Shown piece after piece: positions 1 through 8,255 of a stretch of 64,000 bases of DNA. The notes beneath the pieces are model-generated. The model was not told the DNA's origin and made no database searches. It saw only the letters and a program-made list of their open reading frames with translations. Origin of the DNA: Planctomycetaceae bacterium (GTDB lineage: Bacteria; Planctomycetota; Planctomycetia; Pirellulales; Lacipirellulaceae); assembly GCA_002702655.1 (NCBI GenBank), contig PABB01000067.1, positions 186,001 to 250,000 on the forward strand, written 5' to 3'. The stretch's first letter is position 1, and each line of letters opens with the position of its first letter. Both the position numbers and the translations under genes were made by a program.

Positions 1-1
1 G

Positions 2-211
2 ATTCGCGCCGGCAATATGCGGATGCTGATGGGGATGTACGCGATCTGGCCGCTGGCGTCGTTGGCCCTCGCGGTCCTGGCAATCGTCGGCGACCGCGGT
101 GCGGGTCGCACGCGTCCGTGGCATCACTGGGCTGGGTTTGCCCCGTGGTTCTTGTCGACGTCCTATACGCTGGCGATGCAGACGGTAGCGCTGCTGATGA
201 TGGCCGTTTGA
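2..211 (+). CDS. C-terminal end of a membrane protein (5' truncated by window)
   Basis: The frame is open from base 2, so only the last ~69 residues of a gene starting before the window are present. The visible part has two hydrophobic segments split by a short polar loop containing RTRPWHHWAG. The next gene ends the same way (RTTRPWTHWAG, then a closing hydrophobic segment), so the two are tandem relatives. The family is not recognised. An internal ATG at 17 is unlikely to be the true start because coding continues upstream. Confidence 0.7.
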   Translation: MRAGNMRMLMGMYAIWPLASLALAVLAIVGDRGAGRTRPWHHWAGFAPWFLSTSYTLAMQTVALLMMAV

Positions 212-232
212 CGAGTCAACGGGACGAGCGGC

Positions 233-1012
233 ATGCAGCAACTCGATCCAGGACCCAAAGCACTTCCTGACGCGGCCACGGCCAAAGCTGCGACGCCCCC
301 GTGGCGATTGCGCACCTGGCATTTGTTCGCGTGGACCGCCGCAACTGCGGCGATGGTCGCGAGTAGTGCGAGCATGGGCCGCGCGGCGGGCCAGACGGCG
401 CTGGATTCATTTCTTGACTTGCTTGCGGCGCTGGCTTATCCGCCGCTGGCGGTGGCCATGTGCATTGCGGCCGAGGGACTGGTGCGTTGCTATCGGGGCG
501 AGGAACTGTTCCCCGCGCATCCGGGCGAGATTGTCATTTGCCTCGTGGCGCTCCGCGGCGTGAACTGGTTGCAGCACCGCGTACTCTCGTGGTCGCTGGG
601 GTTTCGCTACGCGGCCAGCCCTGTTCTTCGAGCCGTGTCGCCGTTGGTCGCCGTGGGCCTGCTGATCGTCGCCGTCGTGCTGGTGGTGCGTTATGTGCGG
701 CAGAATCCGCGCGCCGCGTGGACGCCATTCTTGCTGCTGAAGGTCAGCGGAATGCTATTGTCCGCAGATCGGACGGTGCTTCCGGAACTGGCCCGCGTCG
801 TGGGCGTCACCTGGCGCGCCGCGTTGCCGATGGCCGTCTCATACCTTCTTGCTCTGCTGACGGGCTTGGCCTTCTGTTGGGCAGTCGTGCGCGATCATCA
901 GACAAGGACGACGCGCCCGTGGACGCATTGGGCTGGCGTGGCGATCGTCGCATATGAGTTTGCGATCAACTACGGCGGAGGCATGTGGTTGTGGTCGGTC
1001 AGTGCTAGATAG
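233..1012 (+). CDS. polytopic membrane protein, tandem paralogue of the preceding gene
   Basis: A 259-residue protein with about six hydrophobic stretches (near residues 30-50, 60-85, 100-120, 130-155, 190-215 and 235-255) and basic connecting loops, so an integral inner-membrane protein. The ATG at 233 lies 22 bases after the upstream stop and is preceded by GGGACGAGCGGC, a weak ribosome site. Its last 50 residues match the end of the upstream protein in pattern (RTTRPWTHWAG against RTRPWHHWAG), which suggests duplication. No catalytic motif is visible and no function can be assigned. Confidence 0.75.
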   Translation: MQQLDPGPKALPDAATAKAATPPWRLRTWHLFAWTAATAAMVASSASMGRAAGQTALDSFLDLLAALAYPPLAVAMCIAAEGLVRCYRGEELFPAHPGEIVICLVALRGVNWLQHRVLSWSLGFRYAASPVLRAVSPLVAVGLLIVAVVLVVRYVRQNPRAAWTPFLLLKVSGMLLSADRTVLPELARVVGVTWRAALPMAVSYLLALLTGLAFCWAVVRDHQTRTTRPWTHWAGVAIVAYEFAINYGGGMWLWSVSAR

Positions 1013-1290
1013 ATGCGTGCCTTGCGGCGCGCGGACGGTTTGTTGCGGCTCGAAGTTTATGTGGCCCCATCGGCACACATCGACGAAGCGAGTCGCGATG
1101 GTCTTGGCATCGAGCGTGCTAGCAGTCGGCCATACTCACCACCATATTTTCCGTCTTGCCATGCGCCGCTCCACCACAAGCTGCGGCGGCTTTCGTGCGG
1201 CAATCGGCACAAACGCGAGCGCGCCGTTTCGCGCGCACAGCGTGCGACACAGCGCGTCGAAAAACTTTTTTACGTTCGTTTCAAATCGCT
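1013..1290. other. intergenic stretch before a promoter, no gene seen
   Basis: No open frame here looks protein-like; the frames that exist are arginine- and histidine-rich translations of GC-rich DNA. The segment lies between the tandem membrane genes and the promoter at 1292. No terminator or repeat was recognised. Confidence 0.4.
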
Positions 1291-1291
1291 G

Positions 1292-1320
1292 TTGACCCAC
1301 TCGATTGATCCCCCTATTCT
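1292..1320 (+). promoter_or_regulatory. sigma70-type promoter
   Basis: TTGACC at 1292-1297 and TATTCT at 1315-1320 are separated by 17 bases, close to the sigma70 consensus. Transcription would start near 1327. No convincing coding frame follows for about 650 bases, but a long hairpin (1514-1597) and a rho-independent terminator (1705-1769) do. The promoter therefore probably makes a non-coding transcript of about 440 nt. Confidence 0.6.
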
Positions 1321-1326
1321 CCGCCT

Positions 1327-1769
1327 CACACGACGGACGCACGTCCGCCGCACAACACACAAACGACGACGAGGCACGGACGCTTCCGCACGTTTGCGAC
1401 TCTTCTGAACACGCTTCAAAAAAGTTTCGCAGCCGCCGCTCAAAGCGCTCTTGCCGACGAAAACTTCAGCCCCTACAACACGCCCCTCGCTGACGTAATG
1501 GATTACTGAACCAGCGAGAGGCTGGATTGCTGGCGGGGGCTTGCTCTTCCGCTGCCAATCCTCGCAGCGGCCCGAGCAAGCACGGAAGCCAGCTCGCCGC
1601 TACGACACAACTTGACGATCTCGCGAGGCGTTCACTCCCAGGCGCCCGCGGTCGTCCGCCCCGCAAGCGTTACCTGCGGACCTCGCAGTACACTGCGACC
1701 AATCGCTCCCGGAAAGGTTGTCACGTCCTTTGCCCCCCTGGGACGTGGGCTTTTTCGGGAGCTTTTTTT
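1327..1769 (+). ncRNA. candidate structured non-coding RNA, family unknown
   Basis: The stretch begins at a good promoter (1292-1320) and ends in a strong rho-independent terminator (1705-1769), with no protein-like frame between. It holds a long stem-loop: GCGAG 1514-1518 with CTCGC 1593-1597, GCTGG 1521-1525 with CCAGC 1589-1593 (alternative registers), GCTTGCTC 1539-1546 with GAGCAAGC 1574-1581, and CCGCTGC 1549-1555 with GCAGCGG 1564-1570. A smaller hairpin, CGCAGT-AC-ACTGCG, follows near 1685-1700. I checked by eye for tmRNA, RNase P RNA and SRP RNA hallmarks and saw none. A 6S-like RNA cannot be excluded. Confidence 0.45.
1705..1769 (+). terminator. rho-independent terminator with two-part stem
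   Basis: GCTCCCGGAAAG at 1705 pairs with CTTTTTCGGGAGC ending at 1762, followed by T7. An inner stem pairs CACGTCC with GGGACGTG. The strong stem plus T-run marks the end of a plus-strand transcript; the only candidate upstream is the non-coding stretch starting near 1327. Confidence 0.75.
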
Positions 1770-1795
1770 ATGCGCCGCTGGCGCGGCGCGCTGTC

Positions 1796-1899
1796 GGCTG
1801 TTAGCTAGTAGCTGTCGGCCAGAAACGGAGACTGCACCTGCGGTGCGGTTGACGCGGGAACTCTTCTGGCCGATAGCTGACAGCCGAGAGCCAACAGCC
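1796..1899. repeat. imperfect inverted repeat
   Basis: GGCTGTTAGCTAGTAGCTGTCGGCCAGAA-type sequence at 1796-1824 is mirrored imperfectly at 1864-1899 (TTCTGGCCGATAGCTGACAG and on to CCAACAGCC). The arms enclose about 40 bases. It sits between the terminator at 1769 and the kdsD promoter and resembles the small palindromic elements seen elsewhere in the window, but no second copy was found. Confidence 0.5.
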
Positions 1900-1909
1900 C
1901 TTCTCAACA

Positions 1910-1938
1910 TTGCTTCGGCGACGGCGCGGCGTTACAAT
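1910..1938 (+). promoter_or_regulatory. promoter of the kdsD-kdsC operon
   Basis: TTGCTT at 1910-1915 and TACAAT at 1933-1938 are spaced by exactly 17 bases. The start of transcription would fall near 1945, leaving a leader of about 40 nt before the kdsD ATG at 1986. This is one of the best sigma70-like promoters in the window. Confidence 0.6.
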
Positions 1939-1985
1939 CCGCCCCCCACCTACCCCTCACTACGCACGTCACGGAAGACGGTTCG

Positions 1986-3137
1986 ATGAGCAGGGATGCG
2001 GCCGCGCGAGTGCGGCATACGGACGCGACGTCGACGACGTTGGCGACCCCCGAAGAAATCGTTCGCCTCGGTTGCGAGGTCATTCAAACCGAAGCGGCTG
2101 CGCTGGCCGGACTGGCGGCACAGCTCGACGGCGCGTTCGTCGACGCCGTGCGGATCCTGTGCGACCTGCGCGGCGATCTGATCGTCACCGGCATGGGTAA
2201 AGCGGGGCACATCGGCGCCAAGCTGGCCGCCACCTTCGCATCGGTCGGCACGCGGGCGCACTTTCTGCACCCGGCCGAAGCGTTTCACGGCGACCTGGGT
2301 CGCGTGCAAGCCGGCGACGCGGTGTTGGTGCTCTCGCAAAGCGGCGAGACGAGCGAGGTGTTGCAACTGCTCGCGCCGTTGCGCTTGACGGGGGTGACGA
2401 TCATCGCCTTGACCGCTCACCACGGCAGCACGTTGGGCCGCGCCGCGGATTTGGTCCTGCCGTTGGGCAAGTTGGAAGAAGCGTGTTCGTTGGGCCTGGC
2501 GCCCAGCACCAGCACGGCCGTCATGCTGGCCCTGGGCGACGCGCTGGCGCTCACGGTCAGCCGGCTGCGCGGCTTCCGTGCCGAGGATTTCGCCCGGTAC
2601 CACCCGGGCGGAGCGCTAGGGCTGAAGCTGAGCGCCGTGGACGACCATATGCGAACCCTCGACGAATGTCGCGTGTCGCAGGACTGGTTGACGATTCGCG
2701 AGGTGGTCGTCGGCTGCACGCGGCCCGGTCGCCGCAGCGGCGCCATCATGCTGGTCGACTCGCAAGGTCGGCTCAGCGGTTTGTTCACCGACAGCGACCT
2801 GGCCCGGCTGATCGAACGCCGCAACGACGCGACGCTCGACGCCCCGATTCGCGACGTGATGGTTCACGCGCCAACCACTGTGACCAGCGGCCAACGGATG
2901 TCAGTGGCGCTGGAAGTTCTTTCGACCCGAAAATTTAGCGAGCTACCGGTCGTCGACCGGCAGGGGAGGCCTGTAGGCATGATTGACGTGACCGACGTGG
3001 TGGGCATGCTGCCCGAGCAGAAGACAAGCAACTCCGACCATCATTTTCCGGACGACGAGCCGCCGATCGTGCGTCTGTACCCGGAAGTGTTGGAGTTCGA
3101 TTTCCAGTGGGGCGAAGAACTGCCCGAGACGGATTGA
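1986..3137 (+). CDS. kdsD: arabinose-5-phosphate isomerase (KpsF/GutQ family), SIS plus two CBS domains
   Basis: Interconverts ribulose-5-phosphate and arabinose-5-phosphate, the first step towards KDO for LPS; cytoplasmic. The 383-residue protein has an N-terminal SIS domain (about residues 50-200) with GMGKAGHIGAKLAATF, SQSGETSE and the late ARYHPGGALG motif typical of KpsF/GutQ, then two CBS domains (about 215-345). An acidic ~40-residue C-terminal tail (from about 345) is longer than in E. coli KdsD. kdsC follows about 110 bases downstream, which fixes the pathway. The ATG is chosen because it follows a promoter at 1910-1938 and puts the conserved helix at the usual place. Confidence 0.93.
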   Translation: MSRDAAARVRHTDATSTTLATPEEIVRLGCEVIQTEAAALAGLAAQLDGAFVDAVRILCDLRGDLIVTGMGKAGHIGAKLAATFASVGTRAHFLHPAEAFHGDLGRVQAGDAVLVLSQSGETSEVLQLLAPLRLTGVTIIALTAHHGSTLGRAADLVLPLGKLEEACSLGLAPSTSTAVMLALGDALALTVSRLRGFRAEDFARYHPGGALGLKLSAVDDHMRTLDECRVSQDWLTIREVVVGCTRPGRRSGAIMLVDSQGRLSGLFTDSDLARLIERRNDATLDAPIRDVMVHAPTTVTSGQRMSVALEVLSTRKFSELPVVDRQGRPVGMIDVTDVVGMLPEQKTSNSDHHFPDDEPPIVRLYPEVLEFDFQWGEELPETD

Positions 3138-3152
3138 ACCAACCAACGAACC

Positions 3153-3221
3153 GGGAGGGCGAGGCTCCTGCCGAGCCGGCGGCGGCAACACGCATTGGCT
3201 CGGCGGGAGCCTCGCTCTCCC
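3153..3221. repeat. palindromic repeat, family A (GGGAGGGCGAGGCTCC...)
   Basis: GGGAGGGCGAGGCTCCTGCC (3153 on) and its near-perfect inverted copy ending CTCGCTCTCCC at 3221 can form a 25-bp stem. A second full copy lies at 7404-7473 and a half copy at 31095-31112. It sits between kdsD and kdsC and may fold in the mRNA or act as a weak transcription attenuator; that role is inferred. Confidence 0.75.
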
Positions 3222-3248
3222 GACACACACGATAAGACCGACGACGGC

Positions 3249-3770
3249 ATGAACCTCGCCCAGCGTTGCGCACAGATTCGCCTGATTCTCACCGATGTCG
3301 ACGGCGTGTTGACCGACGGCGGGGTGATCATGGACGACCATGGCGTGCACACGTTGCGATTCCACATCCGCGACGGCTTGGGCGCCAAGATCTGGCAGCG
3401 CAGCGGCGGGAAGATCGGCTTTGTCACGGGGCGCAAGACGGAAGCCCTCGCCCGCCGCGCGGCGGACCTGGGCGTTGACGTCGTGCGACAGGGCAATGCG
3501 GACAAGCTGCCGCTCGTCGAGGAGATTTGCCGCGAGTTTGGGTTCACTGCTGAGCAGGTGGCGTTCCTGGGCGACGATTTGATCGATCTGAAACCGATTC
3601 AGTTTGCCGGACTGGGCGTTGCGGTCGCCGATGCCGTGGCCGAGGTGCGCGCCGCGGCCGACTACGTGACCAGCGTCCCCGGCGGGCGCGGGGCGCTGCG
3701 CGAACTGATTGAGCTGATTCTGCAGAACTCAGGGCGCTGGGAGGACGTGCTCGCCCGCTACACGGCGTGA
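3249..3770 (+). CDS. kdsC: 3-deoxy-D-manno-octulosonate-8-phosphate phosphatase
   Basis: Removes phosphate from KDO-8-phosphate to give KDO, in the cytoplasm. The 173-residue length and the C0-type HAD layout fit KdsC: LTDVDGVLTDGG near residues 14-25 holds the nucleophile and acid/base aspartates (D16, D18), FVTGRKTEAL is motif II, and FLGDDLIDL carries the Mg2+-binding aspartates. The ATG at 3249 is preferred over an in-frame ATG at 3195, which would lie inside the family A repeat and add 18 residues unlike the family. It follows kdsD and precedes LPS-transport-like genes. Confidence 0.93.
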   Translation: MNLAQRCAQIRLILTDVDGVLTDGGVIMDDHGVHTLRFHIRDGLGAKIWQRSGGKIGFVTGRKTEALARRAADLGVDVVRQGNADKLPLVEEICREFGFTAEQVAFLGDDLIDLKPIQFAGLGVAVADAVAEVRAAADYVTSVPGGRGALRELIELILQNSGRWEDVLARYTA

Positions 3771-3849
3771 CGGACCTTGCACTGCGTCGCGGCGCTTCCA
3801 GCGATTGCCGCCGCAGCGACCGAATCATTCTCCATGGAAGGAGTTGGCG

Positions 3850-4266
3850 ATGTCTTGGCTTGTTCCCCTGCTGTTTTTGGCCAGCACGCAACCATCGCTA
3901 GCTGCCGACGAGGCGCCGCTAGCGCGACCCGTTAGCGAACCAGTTGTCCTGTCCGAAGACGTGGTGGCGCGTCCCGCGGATAAAGGACCGCTGATTGAGC
4001 TGGCGATGCCGCTATCGCCCTCCAGCAAGACGTTGTCGAGGCAGCAGCAGGCGTATCTCGCTCGGCGACTCAGGATGGAGATCGGTCCGTCGGGACGGCT
4101 CGAGGACATGCAGGGCGATCCGGCGTGGGACGCCGTCCCTCCCACGTTCGTCGACCGCATGATTGCGGCGGGGTATCCGACCAGCGGCTGCGTGGCCCGC
4201 GAGTTGAAGATCCAACGCGACCGGGAACTCGCCTGGACGTTCACCTTGGGGCCGTACCAGCGTTGA
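3850..4266 (+). CDS. small secreted protein of unknown function in the KDO/LPS locus
   Basis: A 138-residue protein with a clear signal peptide (MSWLVPLLFLASTQPSLAA) and an otherwise soluble mature part, so probably periplasmic. The ATG at 3850 follows GGAAGGAG with six bases between, a strong ribosome site that rules out the in-frame ATG at 3805. No family is recognised. It lies between kdsC and an OstA-like protein, the place lptC holds in proteobacteria, but it has no visible LptC motif and is shorter than LptC. A role in LPS handling is inferred from position only. Confidence 0.75.
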   Translation: MSWLVPLLFLASTQPSLAADEAPLARPVSEPVVLSEDVVARPADKGPLIELAMPLSPSSKTLSRQQQAYLARRLRMEIGPSGRLEDMQGDPAWDAVPPTFVDRMIAAGYPTSGCVARELKIQRDRELAWTFTLGPYQR

Positions 4267-4303
4267 TCTGACCTCCGCCCTCTGCTCTCTCCGCTCCACC
4301 GCC

Positions 4304-7300
4304 ATGTTCCAACGCTTGATCCGCGCCGTTGTGGCTTTCGTCGTGACCGCGGCGATGTATCAAGGGTACGTGCTGGCCGTGGCGCCAATCGTCGACCCGC
4401 CCCCCGCGGTGCGCCCCGACAACTCGCACGCCGACGCGGATGTCCTCACGGGCGGCCAGGACATGGCGGCCAAGTACCAGCAGCAACTGGCCGGGTATTT
4501 CCCCGCGGGGCACTGGAGCAGCCAGGCGGCGCCCTGGGTCCTGGAAAACGGTCAGACGATGATCGTGCTGTCCGATTTCAAACGGCAAGACGCCCAGATC
4601 ATCGCCCGTCGCTGCGCGATGCTGCTGTTTCCCTCGGGTCGCAACCCGGGCGGCCAGCCGGCGCGCGACGTGATCATCATGGAGCCCTCCGGCGGCGCGG
4701 TGCTCGAAGGCCAGAATGCCGGCGACGGCCCCGCGGTGGGGTTCGGCAAGCTGGAACGGGCGTGGCTCAACGGCACGGTGACCATTCGCAGCGACATGCG
4801 CGAAGCGGGACCGGCGGACGATCTGCTGCTGACCACGCGCGAGATTTACATCAACCGCGATTTGATTCGCACGGACGAGCGGGTCGAGATGCGACTCGGC
4901 CCCCACTTTGGCGCCGGCCGGGGGTTGGAGATCAGGCTGTTGGAGCAGAAGGGCGGCAACCCGGCGGACAACGATTCGCTGGTCGGGCGGTTCGAGTCGC
5001 TGGAGATCACCGATCAGGTCTCCCTGGAAATCGTGCCCGGCGCGCTTTCGATGCCGGGCGACGAATCGTCGAGCAAGCCGCGGCAACCCGAGCCGCCGCT
5101 GCGGGTGACCAGCCGCGGGCCGTTTCGCATCGACTTTGGCAACTACGTGGCGTCGTTTATCGACGACGTCCAGGCGTGGCAGATTCACCCGGGCGGCGTG
5201 CAGGACAAGCTGCAGGCCGAGCGGGTCAATCTGTACTTCGCGCGGGCGAAGAAGAAGAAATCGACGGCCGCCCGCGCCAGCAGCAGCCCGCTGGGCGCCG
5301 GGTACGAGCTGGCGATTATCGAAGCGCAGGCCGGCGAGACCAAAGACGGCCGCCCGCGGCCGGTCAAGTTGGAGGCGCCGTTCCGCCAGGCCAGGGCGGA
5401 ATGCAAGCGGCTGCGCATTGAACTGCGATCGCGTCACATCAGCGTCGAGGGCGAAGACGGCGAAGACGTGTGGCTGGCGTATCGCGGGGCCGAGATTCAT
5501 GCCCCGCAGGTGTTGTACTTTCACCCGGCGGCTGACGCCGGGCATGTCCTGGGCGAGTTGCAGGCCAACGGCAGCGGCTGGTTGCAGGCGGTCGTCGACA
5601 AAAAGCGTCCGCACGAACCGCTGGAAGTGCGGTGGACCGAGTCGCTGCGCATCGATCGCGTGCAGAACCGCCCCGTGTTGTCGATCCGCGGTCGTCCGCG
5701 ACTGAAGCTCGGCAGCACCGGCAGCATGTGGGCCGACAAACTCGAGCTGCTGCTCGTCGAACGACCGGTTAATCCGATTGAGGCGGCGACCAGCCCGCTA
5801 CCCTGGGCGGTGGCCCCCGAGCGCCTGACCGCCATCGGCAACGTGGCGATCGACTCGCCGGAGTTACTGGCGCGCGTCGAGCAACTGCGTTTGGATGTGA
5901 AGTATCCCCCCGCGAAGCCGGGGACGCTGGCTCTCAACCCGGCCGATGGCGCCGGGGCGCCCGCCGACCCGCTCGCCCGACTCGGCCGCGCGGCCAAGCG
6001 GACCTACCGCGTCAGCGGCAAACGGCTTGAGATGACCGCCGTGGTGCGCGACGGCAAGCCGGATCTGTCCGACTTGGAACTTGCCGACCGCGTGATTTTC
6101 GAGGAAGTCCCCACCGCCGCGGCCAAAGATGCACCGCTGCGGATCGACGCCAACCGCGTGACCGTCGCCAACGCCGACACGGCGTCCGCCAAGATCGACA
6201 TCATCGGCACGCCGCCCGCGCCGCAGCAGCCAGGGCAACTCGCGCAGATCACCGCTCGCGGCGCCACGTTGCGCGCGCCGCAAATTTCCGTCATCCGCGG
6301 CCGCAGTCAGGTGCAGATCGAGTCGCCCGGCGAAGTGGAACTGCTGCTCGACCGCGACTTGTCCGGTCAGCCGTTGCCGCGCCCCGAGCCGCTGAAGATC
6401 TCGTGGCAAAAGTGGATGCGGCTGGACCGCGACCGGCTCGTCTTCCGCGGTCGCGTGCTGTGCGAGAACACGTCGGGGTGGCTCAGCACGCAGCAACTGG
6501 GCGTGCTGCTGTCGGAGGAAGTCTCATTCGACGGCAGCCGCGGCGGCGCCCGCCCCGAGGTGATCCAGTTGGACGCCAGCGAAGGGGTCGTCGCCGAGTT
6601 CGACCAACGCGACGCCACGGGCATCACGTCGCATCAGCACGTGGAAGTCGTCTCGATCCTGGCCAACCAAAAGACGGGCGAGATCCGCGGCCAGGGGCCG
6701 GGCTGGCTCGAGTCGGTCCACCTGGCGACCGGCAAGAACCCGCTGGCGGCGATTGCGCCGCCGGGCAGCGCGCCGCCGCCGGCGAGCGACGACGAACCGG
6801 GGCAGAAGCTGCGACACTTGCGGGTCGATTTTGTCCGCGGCATCGGCGGCAACGTCCATCAGCGCCGCGTCAACTTGCTGGGCGACGTGCGGGCCGTGTA
6901 CGGACCGGTCGATTCGTGGGAGCAACGACTGCCGGTGGGCGTGGGCGTCGAGCCGGGGCCGAATATCGTGCATCTGGATTGCGACGAGCTGCAGGTCGGC
7001 GAGAGCCCCCTGGCCCGGGTGAATCGACCGCCAGGCGCGACCGGTTTGGCCGAGCTGGAGCTGAGCGCAATCGGCAACGTGAAGATTGAAGGCCAGGCGC
7101 CCAAGCGAGGCCTGTTCGCCGCCAGCGCCGCGCGGGCGACCTTCGACGAATACAAGGGCATGTTCGTGCTGGAAGGCGACGCGGCCCGCCCGGCGATGAT
7201 CGCTCACCAGGAGTACGTGGGCGCCCCGCGCTCAGAGAACGTGGCCCGCAAGCTGACCTACTTCCAACGCACCGGCGAGGTCAAGGAAGAAGGGGTCCAC

Positions 7301-7360
7301 AAGATCGAGTGGAACCAGTTTGACATCGGCCGCCCGCCGAGCGACACGCAGCAGCGCTAG
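4304..7360 (+). CDS. large LptA/OstA-like (LptC-LptA type) protein, putative LPS transport
   Basis: A 1018-residue protein with one N-terminal membrane anchor (about residues 8-30) and a long beta-rich extracytoplasmic part. Two stretches, near residues 445-490 and 690-740, share the pattern W-x3-L-x2-D, then G-x-V/P, then a closing L-x-A-D/QQL-x-L-L stretch, as in stacked OstA/LptA jelly-roll strands. It is far longer than LptA (~185) or LptC (~190) and could span the periplasm alone. The kdsD-kdsC-secreted protein-this gene order mirrors kdsD-kdsC-lptC-lptA. The OstA assignment is by pattern and context; there is no lptB next to it, and rsmE follows on the other strand. Confidence 0.6.
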   Translation: MFQRLIRAVVAFVVTAAMYQGYVLAVAPIVDPPPAVRPDNSHADADVLTGGQDMAAKYQQQLAGYFPAGHWSSQAAPWVLENGQTMIVLSDFKRQDAQIIARRCAMLLFPSGRNPGGQPARDVIIMEPSGGAVLEGQNAGDGPAVGFGKLERAWLNGTVTIRSDMREAGPADDLLLTTREIYINRDLIRTDERVEMRLGPHFGAGRGLEIRLLEQKGGNPADNDSLVGRFESLEITDQVSLEIVPGALSMPGDESSSKPRQPEPPLRVTSRGPFRIDFGNYVASFIDDVQAWQIHPGGVQDKLQAERVNLYFARAKKKKSTAARASSSPLGAGYELAIIEAQAGETKDGRPRPVKLEAPFRQARAECKRLRIELRSRHISVEGEDGEDVWLAYRGAEIHAPQVLYFHPAADAGHVLGELQANGSGWLQAVVDKKRPHEPLEVRWTESLRIDRVQNRPVLSIRGRPRLKLGSTGSMWADKLELLLVERPVNPIEAATSPLPWAVAPERLTAIGNVAIDSPELLARVEQLRLDVKYPPAKPGTLALNPADGAGAPADPLARLGRAAKRTYRVSGKRLEMTAVVRDGKPDLSDLELADRVIFEEVPTAAAKDAPLRIDANRVTVANADTASAKIDIIGTPPAPQQPGQLAQITARGATLRAPQISVIRGRSQVQIESPGEVELLLDRDLSGQPLPRPEPLKISWQKWMRLDRDRLVFRGRVLCENTSGWLSTQQLGVLLSEEVSFDGSRGGARPEVIQLDASEGVVAEFDQRDATGITSHQHVEVVSILANQKTGEIRGQGPGWLESVHLATGKNPLAAIAPPGSAPPPASDDEPGQKLRHLRVDFVRGIGGNVHQRRVNLLGDVRAVYGPVDSWEQRLPVGVGVEPGPNIVHLDCDELQVGESPLARVNRPPGATGLAELELSAIGNVKIEGQAPKRGLFAASAARATFDEYKGMFVLEGDAARPAMIAHQEYVGAPRSENVARKLTYFQRTGEVKEEGVHKIEWNQFDIGRPPSDTQQR

Positions 7361-7403
7361 CCGTCGGCGCTCAACCGCGTCAGCACGCAAGGCGACCGTT
7401 CCT

Positions 7404-7473
7404 GGGAGGGCGAGGCTCCCGCCGAGCCGGCGCCGTGTACCCGCTTCAGGCTCGGCAGGAGCCTCGCCCTCCC
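7404..7473. repeat. palindromic repeat, family A, second copy
   Basis: GGGAGGGCGAGGCTCCCGCC at 7404 on and the inverted arm ending GCCTCGCCCTCCC at 7473 match the copy at 3153-3221 apart from the loop. It lies between the convergent OstA-like gene and rsmE, where a long stem could end transcription from both sides. Confidence 0.75.
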
Positions 7474-7492
7474 CTGTTGGGAACCTGCCCGC

Positions 7493-8191
7493 CTAGCGCC
7501 ATGTCGCCGCGGCGCATAGCGCGATCGCCGCCGTCTCGATCCGCAGGATGCGGGCGCCCAAGCCGACCACAGTCCACCCGGCGGTCGCAGCTTCGGCCAC
7601 CTCTGCGTCGGTGAAGCCGCCCTCGGGACCTAAGGCCAGCGCCGTGGAAGTCGCCCGTTGGAGGTCCATCTCCGCCAGCGACTGCCCGCCGGGGTGGGCG
7701 ATCCATCGTCGCTCGGCTGCCGCCGTCTCCAGCCACTCGGGCCACATAAGCGGCGCGGCGATTTCCATCAGCCGATTGCGGCCGCACTGCTTGCTGGCTT
7801 CGATCACGTACCGCTGCAGCTTGTCGCTCCCCTTGTTGGCGCTGGGCTCGGTCCGCTGGGTGCGAAGGGGGACCAGCCGCTTGACGCCCATTTCCACCGC
7901 CTTCTCGACCAGCCACCGCGTGCGGTCGCCCTTGGGCAGCGGCGTCGCGAGCGTCAGCGCAAAGGGCAACTCGCGATCCACCGGCAACCGTTGGCCGACC
8001 TGCACGTCGACGGTGCTGCGCGACTTGCCGGCGACGGCGCCGGCGAACTCGCCCCCCTGCCCGTCGAACAGCGTCAGCTCGTCGCCCGCCGCGACCCGCA
8101 GCACATGCAGCAAGTGATGCGCTTCGGCGTCGGCGATGGTGACGACGCTGTCGGTGGCGATCGGCTCGGCGGAAAACACGCGACGCGACAT
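7493..8191 (-). CDS. rsmE: 16S rRNA (uracil-1498-N3)-methyltransferase
   Basis: Methylates U1498 of 16S rRNA using SAM; cytoplasmic. The 232-residue protein begins MSRRVFSAEP and shows the RsmE layout: an N-terminal PUA-like part with HHLLHVLRV, then a SPOUT fold with KGDRTRWLVEKAVEMGV, EASKQCGRNRL, ALGPEGGFTDAE and a C-terminal LGARILRIETAAI, the knotted SAM site. The frame is open far upstream, but the start at 8191 gives the correct family length and N-terminus. Confidence 0.93.
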   Translation of the reverse strand: MSRRVFSAEPIATDSVVTIADAEAHHLLHVLRVAAGDELTLFDGQGGEFAGAVAGKSRSTVDVQVGQRLPVDRELPFALTLATPLPKGDRTRWLVEKAVEMGVKRLVPLRTQRTEPSANKGSDKLQRYVIEASKQCGRNRLMEIAAPLMWPEWLETAAAERRWIAHPGGQSLAEMDLQRATSTALALGPEGGFTDAEVAEAATAGWTVVGLGARILRIETAAIALCAAATWR

Positions 8192-8255
8192 GGCAATCAG
8201 CGCGAGCAAGCTGGCGCTGCTAGCGGCTCGGGATGGATGGGAAGTTCGACCGGGC

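Noticed and set aside
1500-1770. tmRNA, RNase P RNA or SRP RNA identity for the structured stretch
   Set aside because: No matching conserved cores were seen by eye, so it was left as an unnamed candidate RNA.
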